Positions 7,502 through 17,710 of a stretch of DNA of 34,891 nucleotides are shown one piece after another (positions within the stretch are counted from its first letter, which is position 1; each line of letters starts with the position of its first letter). The stretch is from the NCBI GenBank assembly GCA_964384675.1, contig CAYLNK010000030.1, positions 1-34,891 on the forward strand, written 5' to 3'. Origin of the DNA: CAYLNK01 sp964384675 (GTDB lineage: Bacteria; Acidobacteriota; Thermoanaerobaculia; UBA5066). The translations under genes and the position numbers were made by a program. The notes beneath the pieces are model-generated. The model saw nothing but the letters and a program-made list of their open reading frames with translations, made no database searches and was not told the DNA's origin.

Positions 7502-7778
7502 TGTTGGCTCCCGAGATATTCCGTGACCGCCTACGGCGGATTGGAATGAGACAACCCGGAGCCAGAGCCACCCGTCCGCCGTCGCCACAGCTCCGGCCCG
7601 CACCTGGCCTCGGGTGGGTGAAGGCCGCCAAGGGCGTCCCGCGCAGCGGGATCGGAGCGCAGCGGAGAGCCTTCACGCGCCCGGGGGCGGGTGCGACCAT
7701 GGGTGGCGACGCGGCGTCTGGGAATCTACATGGCGGTGCAATTCGAAAAACGGTCACGGGATAACGCGAGAGCCAACA
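7502..7778. mobile_element. MITE-like non-coding insertion, 277 bp
   Basis: The ends are imperfect terminal inverted repeats of 28 bp (7502-7529 and 7751-7778). They match at 24 of 28 positions, both begin TGTTGGCTC and both end CCGTGACCG. They are bracketed by the direct 5-bp duplication ACCGG (7497-7501 and 7779-7783). The insert sits inside one palindrome of a repeat array and splits it cleanly. The interior has no credible gene but can fold into a long nested hairpin: CGCACC 7599-7604 with GGTGCG 7690-7695, GTGAAGGC 7618-7625 with GCCTTCAC 7669-7676, and CCCGC 7638-7642 with GCGGG 7646-7650. Inverted ends, target duplication, small size and no transposase are the definition of a MITE or a deletion derivative of an IS. 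The parent family is unknown. Confidence 0.65.
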
Positions 7779-7856
7779 ACCGGGCGGCGGTCCTCCCGGA
7801 AACAAACCGGCCGAGAGGTGGGGGCCGGGGGGAGGACCGGGCGGCGGTCCTCCCCC
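7779..7856. repeat. Palindromic tandem repeat array, right part
   Basis: Second copy (7779-7840) of the unit at 7441-7501, followed by a third, partial copy of the palindrome (to 7856). The spacers between palindromes are near-identical, which excludes a CRISPR array. Confidence 0.75.
7828..7856 (-). terminator. Perfect 11-bp stem-loop after the Ig lipoprotein gene
   Basis: GGGGGAGGACC (7828-7838) and GGTCCTCCCCC (7846-7856) pair perfectly around a 7-nt loop, starting 1 nt beyond the TGA at 7858. There is no T-tract on either side. It may slow polymerase or protect the mRNA 3' end, but it is not a classical intrinsic terminator. It is also one unit of the repeat array. Confidence 0.35.
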
Positions 7857-7857
7857 A

Positions 7858-8688
7858 TCAATTGACGATGACGGAGACCTCGGCCGATTTCGGACCGCAG
7901 ACGGCGCGGATCGTCGAGGTGCCCGGCGTCAGCCCCGTCACGACACCGTTCGAGCACGACGCGACCTTCGGGTCACTCGTCGTCCAGAGCGCGGCGGCGT
8001 TCTCGATCGGCGCGCCGCTCGGGTCCTTCGCCACGATCGACACCGTCTGGGTTTCCCCGACCCTCACGATCAGCGTCAGCGGGCTCGCCTCGAACGACGC
8101 GATCTCGCGGAACACCACGCGGAGGTCGGCGGAGCCGGAGACGTCGCCCAGGAGGGCGTTCACCGTGGTCCGCCCTTCCGCGACCGAGGTGACCCGTCCG
8201 GCGGCGTCCACCGTGGCCACCTTCGGGTCGGAGGACTCCCACTTCGGCTTGAGGTCGACGACGTCCCCCTTCTGGTTCTTCAGCGTGACGGTAAAGACGG
8301 TGCTGGAGCCCTTCGGACCCGCGAGGGTGGTGCGCGGCGGCTCGATCTTGATGGACGAGACGTCCACCACCTCGATCGCGCAGGTGGCCTTGAGCCCCTC
8401 GTGCTCGGCCGAGATCGTGACCTTGCCGGGACCGACCGCCTTCACGACGCCGTTCGGGTCGACCGTCGCGACCTTCGCGTTGCCGCTGCTGTAGGTGGCC
8501 TGCCGGCCCGCCACGGGCTCGCCTTTCTTGTCGACGACATCCGCCTTCAGGTAGAGAGGGCGACCCAGGCCGTAGATGGTCCCCTTGAGCGGAGAGAGGC
8601 GGACCTCCGCCGGTTTCTGGCCGCATCCCCCGAGGAGCAGGGGCAGCAGTACGGTGGCGAAGCGGCGCGCGAGCACGTTCTTCGTCAT
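7858..8688 (-). CDS. Lipoprotein with three bacterial Ig-like (Big_2) domains
   Basis: 276 aa from ATG at 8688. Signal peptide II: LLPLLLGGC with lipobox Cys22. Three successive Ig-like repeats of about 80 residues follow, each with the typical phrase of a varying value and a new constant: SSGNAKVATVDPNGVVKAVG, ESSDPKVATVDAAGRVTSVA and TTSDPKVASCSNGVVTGLTP. Each repeat closes with a G-x-x-T-I/V-x-A segment. Big_2 domains mediate adhesion or simply structural packing on the cell surface. The role here is unknown. The frame is open upstream of 8688, but that part is antisense-phase to the aminotransferase. The start codon overlaps the aminotransferase stop (TGATG), so it is the distal gene of that operon. 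A strong hairpin follows the stop. Confidence 0.88.
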   Translation of the reverse strand: MTKNVLARRFATVLLPLLLGGCGQKPAEVRLSPLKGTIYGLGRPLYLKADVVDKKGEPVAGRQATYSSGNAKVATVDPNGVVKAVGPGKVTISAEHEGLKATCAIEVVDVSSIKIEPPRTTLAGPKGSSTVFTVTLKNQKGDVVDLKPKWESSDPKVATVDAAGRVTSVAEGRTTVNALLGDVSGSADLRVVFREIASFEASPLTLIVRVGETQTVSIVAKDPSGAPIENAAALWTTSDPKVASCSNGVVTGLTPGTSTIRAVCGPKSAEVSVIVN

Positions 8689-10037
8689 CAGAGCGCCTCG
8701 GTCAGGGCGGCGCGGAGACGCTGGACGCCGACCGCCGCGTCCTCCTTGGTCAGCGTGAGCGGAGGCCTCAGCCGGATGGCGCGGTCGCCCGACGCGAGCG
8801 CCATGACGTTGTGCTTCTGGAGCCAGGTCGAGAGGACCCTTCCGCGAGTGGCGCCGTCGGGGAGGTCGAACGCGATGAAGAGGCCCTTGCCCCGGATGTT
8901 CGTGACCTTGCCCGGGAACTCGGCCGCGACCTCGACCAGCCGCTCCAGGAGCCCCTCGCCCACCACGCGGGCGTTCTCGACGAGGCCGTCCTCCTCGATG
9001 ATCTCGAGGAACCGCTGGCAGCGCACCATGTCGACGAGGTTGCCGCCCCAGGTCGAGTTGATCCGCGACGAGACGGTGAACACGTTCTCGGGCTCGTCGG
9101 AGATGCGGTCGTTCGAGGCGAAGCCGCAGACCTGGGTCTTCTTCCCGAACGAGAACATGTCGGGGACGACGTCCATCGTCTGGAAGCCCCACATGCGGCC
9201 CGTGAGCCCCATCCCGGTCTGGACCTCGTCCATGAGCAGCAGCATCTCGTTCTCGTCACAGAGCGTCCGGAGCGCCCCGAGGAACTCCGGCCGGAAGTGG
9301 TTGTCGCCGCCCTCGCCCTGGATCGGCTCGATGATGAGCGCGGCCACGTCGTCGCGGTGCTCGAGGAGGGCCCGCTTGATCTGGGAGACGGACTGCTCCT
9401 CGAGCCGGATCGTCACGTCGAGGCTCTCCGGGGTGAGCGGGAACGTGAGCTTCGGGTTCACGACGCGCGGCCAGTCGAACTTCGGGAAGTAGGCCGTCTT
9501 GCGCGGGTCCGAGGTGTTGGTGAGCGACAGGGTGTACCCGCTCCGCCCGTGGAAGGCCTGCTCGAAGTGGAGGATCTTGGTCCCGACCTCGCGCCGGTAC
9601 CCCTTTCGGAAGTTCTTCCGCACCTTCCAGTCGAACGCCGCCTTGAGCTGGTTCTCGTTGGCGAGAGCGCCCCCCTCCACGAAGAACATGTGCCGGGCGT
9701 GGCTGGCCGGGACGGCGACCCTGGCGAAGGTCTCGACGAACTCCGCCATCTCCTCGGTGTAGATGTCGCTGTTGGCGGGCTTCGTCACCGCCACCCGCGC
9801 GAGCTTCTCGAGGAACTCGGGGGTCGTGAGCTTCGGGTGGTTGTACCCGACGGGGCACGTGGCGAAGTGCGAGTAGAAGTCCAGCACCTCGACGTCGTGG
9901 AGCGAGTCGTGGAGGTAGTTGCCCCGTGATCGCTCGAGGTCCATCACGACGTGGTAGCCGTCGACCAGCATGTGGCGCGACAGGGAGCCCAGGACGTCCT
10001 TCGAGGAGATGCGGGGAGCGGGCAGCGTGGCGGGCAT
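8688..10037 (-). CDS. lat: L-lysine 6-transaminase (lysine epsilon-aminotransferase)
   Basis: 449 aa, the same length as characterised LAT proteins. It is a PLP enzyme moving the epsilon-amino group of lysine to 2-oxoglutarate to give alpha-aminoadipate semialdehyde (EC 2.6.1.36). Landmarks: HFATCPVGYNHPKL near 57-70, FFVEGGALANENQLKAAFDW at 118-137, AFHGRSGYTLSLTNT, IIEPIQGEGGDNHF, LMDEVQTGMG (PLP-pyridine Asp270) and SFGKKTQVCGF with Schiff-base Lys300. The FFVEGGALANENALK/GEGGDNHF wording separates LAT from ornithine and GABA aminotransferases. Start ATG at 10037 has GGAGG 6 nt upstream. It lies between the diguanylate cyclase gene (64 bp upstream) and the Ig lipoprotein. No aminoadipate-semialdehyde dehydrogenase gene is adjacent. 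Confidence 0.93.
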   Translation of the reverse strand: MPATLPAPRISSKDVLGSLSRHMLVDGYHVVMDLERSRGNYLHDSLHDVEVLDFYSHFATCPVGYNHPKLTTPEFLEKLARVAVTKPANSDIYTEEMAEFVETFARVAVPASHARHMFFVEGGALANENQLKAAFDWKVRKNFRKGYRREVGTKILHFEQAFHGRSGYTLSLTNTSDPRKTAYFPKFDWPRVVNPKLTFPLTPESLDVTIRLEEQSVSQIKRALLEHRDDVAALIIEPIQGEGGDNHFRPEFLGALRTLCDENEMLLLMDEVQTGMGLTGRMWGFQTMDVVPDMFSFGKKTQVCGFASNDRISDEPENVFTVSSRINSTWGGNLVDMVRCQRFLEIIEEDGLVENARVVGEGLLERLVEVAAEFPGKVTNIRGKGLFIAFDLPDGATRGRVLSTWLQKHNVMALASGDRAIRLRPPLTLTKEDAAVGVQRLRAALTEAL

Positions 10038-10043
10038 TCAATA

Positions 10044-10060
10044 CCTCCGGCGGGCGCCGG
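10044..10060 (-). promoter_or_regulatory. Hairpin abutting the lat ribosome binding site
   Basis: On the minus strand CCGGC-GCCC-GCCGG (10060-10047) forms a 5-bp stem whose last two G residues are the first bases of the GGAGG ribosome binding site (10048-10044). The stem could partly mask the site. Minus-strand TATCAT at 10066-10061 is a possible -10, so lat may have its own promoter. Confidence 0.3.
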
Positions 10061-10101
10061 ATGATATCAAGCGTGCCCGGACGGCCGTCCCGACGCCCTT
10101 C

Positions 10102-11256
10102 TCAGGACTTCAGGATGACCGCCGAGCCTCCCCCCCGCGAATCGCTGGCCGCCGCGGTGATGACGCAGTTCTTCCCGGCCTGCTTGGCGCCGTAGAGGGC
10201 CGCGTCGGCTCTCTTGAGGAGCTCGTTCTTCTGCTCGGCCGGGGTCCTCGTCGGGGTGCAGTGGGTCCGGTACGACGCGACCCCGATCGACATCGTGATG
10301 ATGCCCCGCAGGTTCAGGGCGGGCTCGCCGGGCCCCATGGAGATCGGCAGGAAGGTCCAGTCCTGGATCGACTTCCGGATCCTCTCCCCCACGTCGAGCC
10401 CCTTCTCGAGCGGGGCGTCGAGGAGGACGATCGTGAACTCGTCCCCTCCGTAGCGGCACGCCAGCGACACCGTGTCGGCGAGCACCCGCTGGAGGACGAA
10501 CGCCACCTCCCGCAGGACCTGGCTGCCGGCCAGGTGTCCGTGCTCGTCGTTCACGGACTTCAGCCGGTCACAGTCGAGGAAGAGGAGGCAGAGGTCCCCC
10601 TCCTTCGCCGTCGACAGCCGGTTCACCTCCTGCTGGAGCTTCCGGTGGAAGTACCGGTCGTTGAAGAGCGACGTCAGGGAGTCCCGCCGGGCCACCTCGC
10701 GCGCGCGCCGCTCGTCCAAGAGGTTCTGAAGCGCCAGCGAGAGGGTGTCCCCGAAGAGCTCCATGAGCCGCTCGTCGCGCGTCCCGAACTGCGGCTCGTC
10801 GCGGCGGTTGATCAGGACGAGCGTCCCGCAGACGTGGTTCTCGATCACGACCGGCACCGACAGGACGCTGCGGATCTGGCGCGCGAGCGTGGCGTCGATC
10901 TCCATCGAGAGGGCGTGCGCCCCGCCGACCTGGTTCACGCAGGTGCGCTCGCCGCGCGCGTAGACGAACCCGGCGATCCCGTCCACGGGGCGGACCTTCC
11001 GTCCGATCGTCCCCTCCGGGAGCTCGCCGGCGGTGACGACGATCGTCAGCTCGTTCCGGGAGCGGTCCTCCTGCTTGACCACCGGGTCGTCCAGGAGGAG
11101 AGCCGCGCCCTCCGACGGGACGAAGTCCATGGCACGCTTGACCAGCGTGATCAGGAAGCCGTCCGGTGCCGTGCCGCTCGTCTCGTCGAGGAGCCGGTGC
11201 CGGTCCATGAAGCGCGCCAGGAGCTTCGGCGCCAGGACGCGGGCCGTGATCGCCAC
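10102..11256 (-). CDS. GAF-GGDEF diguanylate cyclase
   Basis: 384 aa from GTG at 11256. The N-terminal half (about 25-180) is a GAF-type sensor: GFLITLVKRAMDFVPSEGAA, VDGIAGFVYARGERTCVNQV and SVLSVPVVIENHVCGTLVLI. A helical linker leads to a GGDEF domain (190-370): DSLTSLFNDRYFHRKL, LFLDCDRLKSVNDEHGH (metal Asp) and YGGDEF with the intact GGDEF at 270-274. ADAALYGAKQAGKN closes the domain. It should make c-di-GMP from two GTP. The product-inhibition site RxxD expected five residues before GGDEF is not present, so feedback inhibition may be absent. No membrane span is seen, so it is a cytosolic sensor. TAAGAT lies 6 nt before the start, suggesting a leaderless mRNA. An alternative ATG start exists at residue 17. 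Confidence 0.9.
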   Translation of the reverse strand: MAITARVLAPKLLARFMDRHRLLDETSGTAPDGFLITLVKRAMDFVPSEGAALLLDDPVVKQEDRSRNELTIVVTAGELPEGTIGRKVRPVDGIAGFVYARGERTCVNQVGGAHALSMEIDATLARQIRSVLSVPVVIENHVCGTLVLINRRDEPQFGTRDERLMELFGDTLSLALQNLLDERRAREVARRDSLTSLFNDRYFHRKLQQEVNRLSTAKEGDLCLLFLDCDRLKSVNDEHGHLAGSQVLREVAFVLQRVLADTVSLACRYGGDEFTIVLLDAPLEKGLDVGERIRKSIQDWTFLPISMGPGEPALNLRGIITMSIGVASYRTHCTPTRTPAEQKNELLKRADAALYGAKQAGKNCVITAAASDSRGGGSAVILKS

Positions 11257-11262
11257 GCCCCG

Positions 11263-11268
11263 ATCTTA
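11263..11268 (-). promoter_or_regulatory. Putative -10 of the diguanylate cyclase gene
   Basis: Minus-strand TAAGAT, 6 nt before GTG at 11256. This distance would place transcription start on or next to the start codon. No Shine-Dalgarno is present. Confidence 0.45.
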
Positions 11269-11315
11269 GGTCAACTCCGGCGCGGCCGGAGCGCGCCCGC
11301 CGCGGCGCAAGTCGC

Positions 11316-11321
11316 TACACT
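11316..11321 (+). promoter_or_regulatory. Putative -10 of the first SGNH hydrolase gene
   Basis: TACACT, 6 nt before ATG at 11328, with no Shine-Dalgarno. Predicted leaderless start. Confidence 0.45.
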
Positions 11322-11327
11322 CCGCCG

Positions 11328-12581
11328 ATGACGCCACGAGAGCGGAGGGGCTGGCTGCTGGCGGGCGTCGTCCTCGTGGTCGCCGCCGTCCTCTTCGAGC
11401 CGCTCCGCCGGCTCGTCACCGGTCACGAGATCGTGAGCGTCACCAAGCGCCTCTACCTCGGGTGGCTCCGGGCCCTCCTCGCCGTGGCGGGCCTCGCGAT
11501 CGCCACCCGGTGGAGACGGCCGTCCGCCTCGGCCCTCGCGGTCCGCCTGGCGTCCGGGATGGCGTTCCTGACGCTGCTCGAGCTCGGCTCGGCGGTCGCC
11601 TTCCGGCTCCTGTACCACGAGTGGCACTTCCGACGCGCCGCACAGACCCGGATGTACGACCGCCACCCGTACCTCGGTGTGGTGCCGCGGCCGGGAGCGC
11701 GTCTCGAGCAGGGACGCTTCCGCGCCACACACACCGCGGAGGGCTTCCGGGGGACACGAGGCCCTTCCGCCGGGGACGGCCTCCGGATCGTGGCGATCGG
11801 CGGCTCGGCCACCTACGGCTCCAGCCTGTCCGACGACGAGACCTGGCCGCACCGGCTGGAGGAGCGGCTCGGGCCCCCGCGCCGCGTCTTCAACCTCGGG
11901 TTCCTCGGCTACACCACGGCCGAGCACGTCATCCAGACGGCGTTCCTCCTCGGCGACCTCGGGCCGCGGGTCGCCATCTACTACGTCGGCTGGAACGACG
12001 TGAGGGTCTCGCACCTGCCGCGGCTCGCCGCGGACTACTCGGACTTCCACGCTCTCTCGCTGCCGTCGGTCCTCCGGGTCTCGTCCGAGGTCATCCGGGG
12101 GTCGAGGCACCTGGCGTTCCCGACGCTGGTGCTGAAGGCCCTGGGCCAGGCGCACGCGCTCGACATCTACCCGGACGCCCCGCCCCAGCCGGCCGGGCCT
12201 CCGGTGGCGGGCGTGGACCCGCGGGCCCTCGCGCTCTACGAAAGGAACCTCTCGAGCCTCGTCGCGCTCTGCCGCGAGAAGGGGATCACACCCGTCCTCG
12301 CGCCGCAGGTGTACAACCCGGCGGCCCTCACCTCGGACCGGGTCAACCCCTGGAGCCCGATGGTGCGCGACCGCGACCTGCCCGCGATCGCGGACGCCTA
12401 CAACCAGAAGATGGCCGGCGTCGCGCGCGAGGAGCACGTGTCGTTCGTCGGGTCGCTCCTCGCACCCGGCTGGCAGCCCGCCGATTTCCAGGACGCCGTG
12501 CACTTCACGCCACGTGGGGCCGACCGGCTCGCGGGGCTCCTGGAGGAGCACCTCCGGAAGGAGGCGCTCCTCGGGCCCTGA
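11328..12581 (+). CDS. Membrane-anchored SGNH/GDSL hydrolase, copy 1
   Basis: 417 aa. Hydrophobic segments at about 9-24, 44-60 and 76-95 anchor it. A soluble SGNH domain follows from about 105. The catalytic set is visible: block I IVAIGGSATYGSSLSDDETW with Ser160, block II NLGFLGYTTAEH (Gly), block III YVGWND with Asn223, and block V DAVHFTP with Asp389 and His392. This family removes or adds acyl/acetyl groups on sugars and polysaccharides, or acts as an esterase. DHPYLGVV-type sequence before block I resembles SGNH proteins linked to exopolysaccharides. A clear paralogue lies at 13514-14758, sharing VTKRLYLGW near the N-terminus, WRRP, DRHPYL, the block I phrase, EHVIQTAFLL and VRDRD. Likely leaderless. 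Its end is 10 bp from the end of the convergent DUF4412 gene. Confidence 0.85.
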   Translation: MTPRERRGWLLAGVVLVVAAVLFEPLRRLVTGHEIVSVTKRLYLGWLRALLAVAGLAIATRWRRPSASALAVRLASGMAFLTLLELGSAVAFRLLYHEWHFRRAAQTRMYDRHPYLGVVPRPGARLEQGRFRATHTAEGFRGTRGPSAGDGLRIVAIGGSATYGSSLSDDETWPHRLEERLGPPRRVFNLGFLGYTTAEHVIQTAFLLGDLGPRVAIYYVGWNDVRVSHLPRLAADYSDFHALSLPSVLRVSSEVIRGSRHLAFPTLVLKALGQAHALDIYPDAPPQPAGPPVAGVDPRALALYERNLSSLVALCREKGITPVLAPQVYNPAALTSDRVNPWSPMVRDRDLPAIADAYNQKMAGVAREEHVSFVGSLLAPGWQPADFQDAVHFTPRGADRLAGLLEEHLRKEALLGP

Positions 12582-12591
12582 GCGGGCCGCT

Positions 12592-13395
12592 CTACTGCCC
12601 GCCGGAGCGCTTCTTCATCATCTCCTCGTACTGCCTCCGCTGCTCGGGCGTGAGCTTCTCGAGCATCTCGTTCATCTTCTGCTGCATCTCGGGGCTCATG
12701 AACGCGGAAACCGTGTCCTCTTCCTTGTAGCCGGCCGGGATCTCGAAGGTGGAGGCGGGGAGCGACTGCTTCGTGGCCTTCAGGAGCTCCATCGTCATGA
12801 GCGCCTCGGGCTTCCCCTTCTCGCGCATCGTCATCTTCACCGGGTACCCGTCGGCGCCGGCCTCCTTGAGCGCCTTCATCATCCCGGTCGATCCGTACCG
12901 GCCCTGCCCCTGCTGGGCGAGCCACGCCGTCGAGCCCAGAATGTCGCGGGTGACGCACATCTCCACCTCGCTCTTCCGCTTCTCCTCGGTGAGGACGAAG
13001 GTCTGGCAGGCGAAGCCGGCGACCACGTCGCCGCCCAGCTTCTTCACGGACCAGCTCTCCTCCTCGTGCGAACGCGCTCCCGCCTGCTCGCGGAGCTTCC
13101 TGGCGTCGAGGACCGAGTACGTCCGGCGCGCGTCGTTGATCAGGTAGGACCTGTCCGGCTCGGCCAGCTTCGTGAGGGTCGCGATCTTCATCCCGGCGCC
13201 CATGCCCGCCTGCTGCATCTGGGGCACGGACATCTCCATCTCCGTGCGCGTGGCGGACCGGGAGAGGTAGATCTTCCCGTGCCCGGAGCCGCCCCGGGCC
13301 ATGGTCATCTTCATCTCGATGGTGCCCTCCCACTGGGCGGCAGCGGGGAGGGCGATCAGGAGCAACGCACCGGTCAGGATCTGGCGAGGGTTCAC
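12592..13395 (-). CDS. DUF4412 secreted protein, Met-rich C-terminus
   Basis: 267 aa. The start is GTG at 13395 because AAAGGAGAG lies 4 nt upstream and the signal peptide (NPRQILTGALLLIALPAAAQ) begins right there. The open frame above it is antisense to the second SGNH gene. The mature protein opens with WEGTIEMKMTMA and continues ATLTKLAEPDRSYLINDARRTYSVLD. Later come a two-Cys pair (GFACQTFVL and EMCVTRDIL) and ASTFEIPAGYKEE. This is the DUF4412 pattern, a periplasmic or outer-membrane-associated beta-rich family of unknown function related in plan to LolA-like carriers. The last 45 residues are helical and methionine-rich (MSPEMQQKMNEMLEKLTPEQ). It lies inverted between two SGNH paralogues. 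Confidence 0.85.
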   Translation of the reverse strand: MNPRQILTGALLLIALPAAAQWEGTIEMKMTMARGGSGHGKIYLSRSATRTEMEMSVPQMQQAGMGAGMKIATLTKLAEPDRSYLINDARRTYSVLDARKLREQAGARSHEEESWSVKKLGGDVVAGFACQTFVLTEEKRKSEVEMCVTRDILGSTAWLAQQGQGRYGSTGMMKALKEAGADGYPVKMTMREKGKPEALMTMELLKATKQSLPASTFEIPAGYKEEDTVSAFMSPEMQQKMNEMLEKLTPEQRRQYEEMMKKRSGGQ

Positions 13396-13494
13396 GGGCT
13401 CTCCTTTCGGGGCGGTCCGGCGAAACGGACGGGCGACCGCCCACGACACGAATCTACCGGCCGGCGCGCCGCGCGTCGAGCGAGGGGCGCGGGT

Positions 13495-13500
13495 TATCCT
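13495..13500 (+). promoter_or_regulatory. Putative -10 of the second SGNH hydrolase gene
   Basis: TATCCT, 13 nt before ATG at 13514, predicting a leader of about 7 nt. The 118-bp divergent gap (13396-13513) also holds minus-strand TAGATT (13456-13451), a possible -10 for the DUF4412 gene. Confidence 0.3.
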
Positions 13501-13513
13501 CGACCCGATCCGG

Positions 13514-14758
13514 ATGAGCCAGCTTCGCGAGGGGCCCCGACCGTCTGCGCGCACGCTCCAGGCGGCTTTCCTTCTGCTCGGGCTCCTGGCGCTGGGGCGC
13601 GCGACCGTGCTCGGACCGCCGATCGTCCACCTGACGAAGCGCCTGTATCTCGGCTGGGCCGGGGGCCTCGGCGTGGCGGCCTTCGCGGCGCTCCGCTGGC
13701 GGCGGCCGGTCGTGGCTCGGGCCGCGGCGCTGTGGCTCTCGCTTGGACTGGCCGAGGGGACGGCCGCCGGGGCGTACCGGGTCCTCCACGGCGGATGGCA
13801 CCACCGCACGTTGTACCGGCGCCCGGTCCTGTTCGACCGCCACCCGTACCTCGTCGGGGTCCCGCATCCGGGCCTCGACTACCGGGAGGGGCGCCTGCAC
13901 GCCTCCCATACGCCGGGGCGATGGCGCGGACCCGGGCTCGGCCGGCCCGGCGCGACGATCGCCGCGATCGGAGGGTCCTCCACCTACTGCGTGCAGCTCT
14001 CGGACGAGGAGACGTGGCCCTACCAGCTCGAGCAGGCGCTCGGGCCTTCGCACCCCGTCGTGAACCTCGGGGTCCCCGGCTACGGCACGGTCGAGCACGT
14101 GATCCAGACCGCCTTTCTCCTGCCGGAGATCGAGCCGCGTCTGGCGATCTACTACGTCGGCTGGAACGACGCCCGAAACTCCGGCATACGGAACCTGCGC
14201 GCCGACTACGCGGAGTTCCACGGCTGGAGCCAGGCGCGAACCCTGGAGGTCACCTCCGAGGTCGTGTTCGGAGCGAAGTACCTGGCGCTCCCCACGCTTC
14301 TCCTCGAGGCCCTCGACGCGGCGGGTGCTCTCGACGTCTCTCCCCCTCGCGACGTCAGGGCGCGAGGCCAGCTCCTTCCGGAAGGAAGGACCGATCCCCG
14401 CGCGCTCGAGATCTTCCGACGCAACCTCCGCTCGATCGTGGCGCTCGCTCGGGCCCGGGGCGTGGTGCCCGTGCTGGCGCCGCAGATCGTGAACCGGACC
14501 CGCCTCACCTCCGAAGGGCGGTACGGGTGGCTGCCGTTCGTTCGAGACCGGGACGTCCCGGCGCTCGTCGACGCGTACAACGCCGTCCTCGCGGAGGTCG
14601 CCGCCGAGCGCGACGTCGCCTACCTCGCCGAGCTCCTGGAGACGGGCTGGACCCCGGAGGACTTCCTGGACGAGGGACACTTCTCCCCGAGCGGAGCGCG
14701 CCGCTTCGCGTCGATCGTCGCGGCGGCGCTCCGGACCCGCGGGCTCGTCACGGACTGA
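13514..14758 (+). CDS. Membrane-anchored SGNH/GDSL hydrolase, copy 2
   Basis: 414 aa from ATG at 13514, where similarity to the upstream paralogue begins. It has the same plan as the gene at 11328: hydrophobic segments at about 16-31, 44-61 and 70-90, then an SGNH domain. Block I is IGGSSTYCVQLSDEETW (Ser155), block II NLGVPGYGTVEH, block III YVGWND (Asn218) and block V DEGHFSP (Asp386, His389). The spacing between blocks equals that of copy 1, so this is a tandem duplication followed by divergence, with the inverted DUF4412 gene between them. The long insert between blocks III and V carries NLRADYAEFH and VRDRDVPALVDAYN in both copies. Substrate unknown. A cell-surface glycan or lipid is the sensible guess. 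Confidence 0.85.
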   Translation: MSQLREGPRPSARTLQAAFLLLGLLALGRATVLGPPIVHLTKRLYLGWAGGLGVAAFAALRWRRPVVARAAALWLSLGLAEGTAAGAYRVLHGGWHHRTLYRRPVLFDRHPYLVGVPHPGLDYREGRLHASHTPGRWRGPGLGRPGATIAAIGGSSTYCVQLSDEETWPYQLEQALGPSHPVVNLGVPGYGTVEHVIQTAFLLPEIEPRLAIYYVGWNDARNSGIRNLRADYAEFHGWSQARTLEVTSEVVFGAKYLALPTLLLEALDAAGALDVSPPRDVRARGQLLPEGRTDPRALEIFRRNLRSIVALARARGVVPVLAPQIVNRTRLTSEGRYGWLPFVRDRDVPALVDAYNAVLAEVAAERDVAYLAELLETGWTPEDFLDEGHFSPSGARRFASIVAAALRTRGLVTD

Positions 14759-14766
14759 GAGGGTGG

Positions 14767-17610
<2,844 letters not shown>

Positions 17611-17710
17611 CGTTCCCTCCTCGTGCAAAGGGCCCATCCGATGGGGAATCTTAGCCCGCGGAACCGGGGGTCCGGGGCAGTACAGGAGCATCAGGCGAAG
17701 GGGGGCCGGG

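Noticed and set aside
7436..7856. CRISPR array
   Set aside because: There are only three palindromes, the spacers are near-identical to each other, and no cas genes are present.
7501..8494. Small open frames inside the MITE-like element and opposite the Ig lipoprotein
   Set aside because: They run through inverted repeats and into antisense of a good gene, have no ribosome binding site and no conserved phrase.
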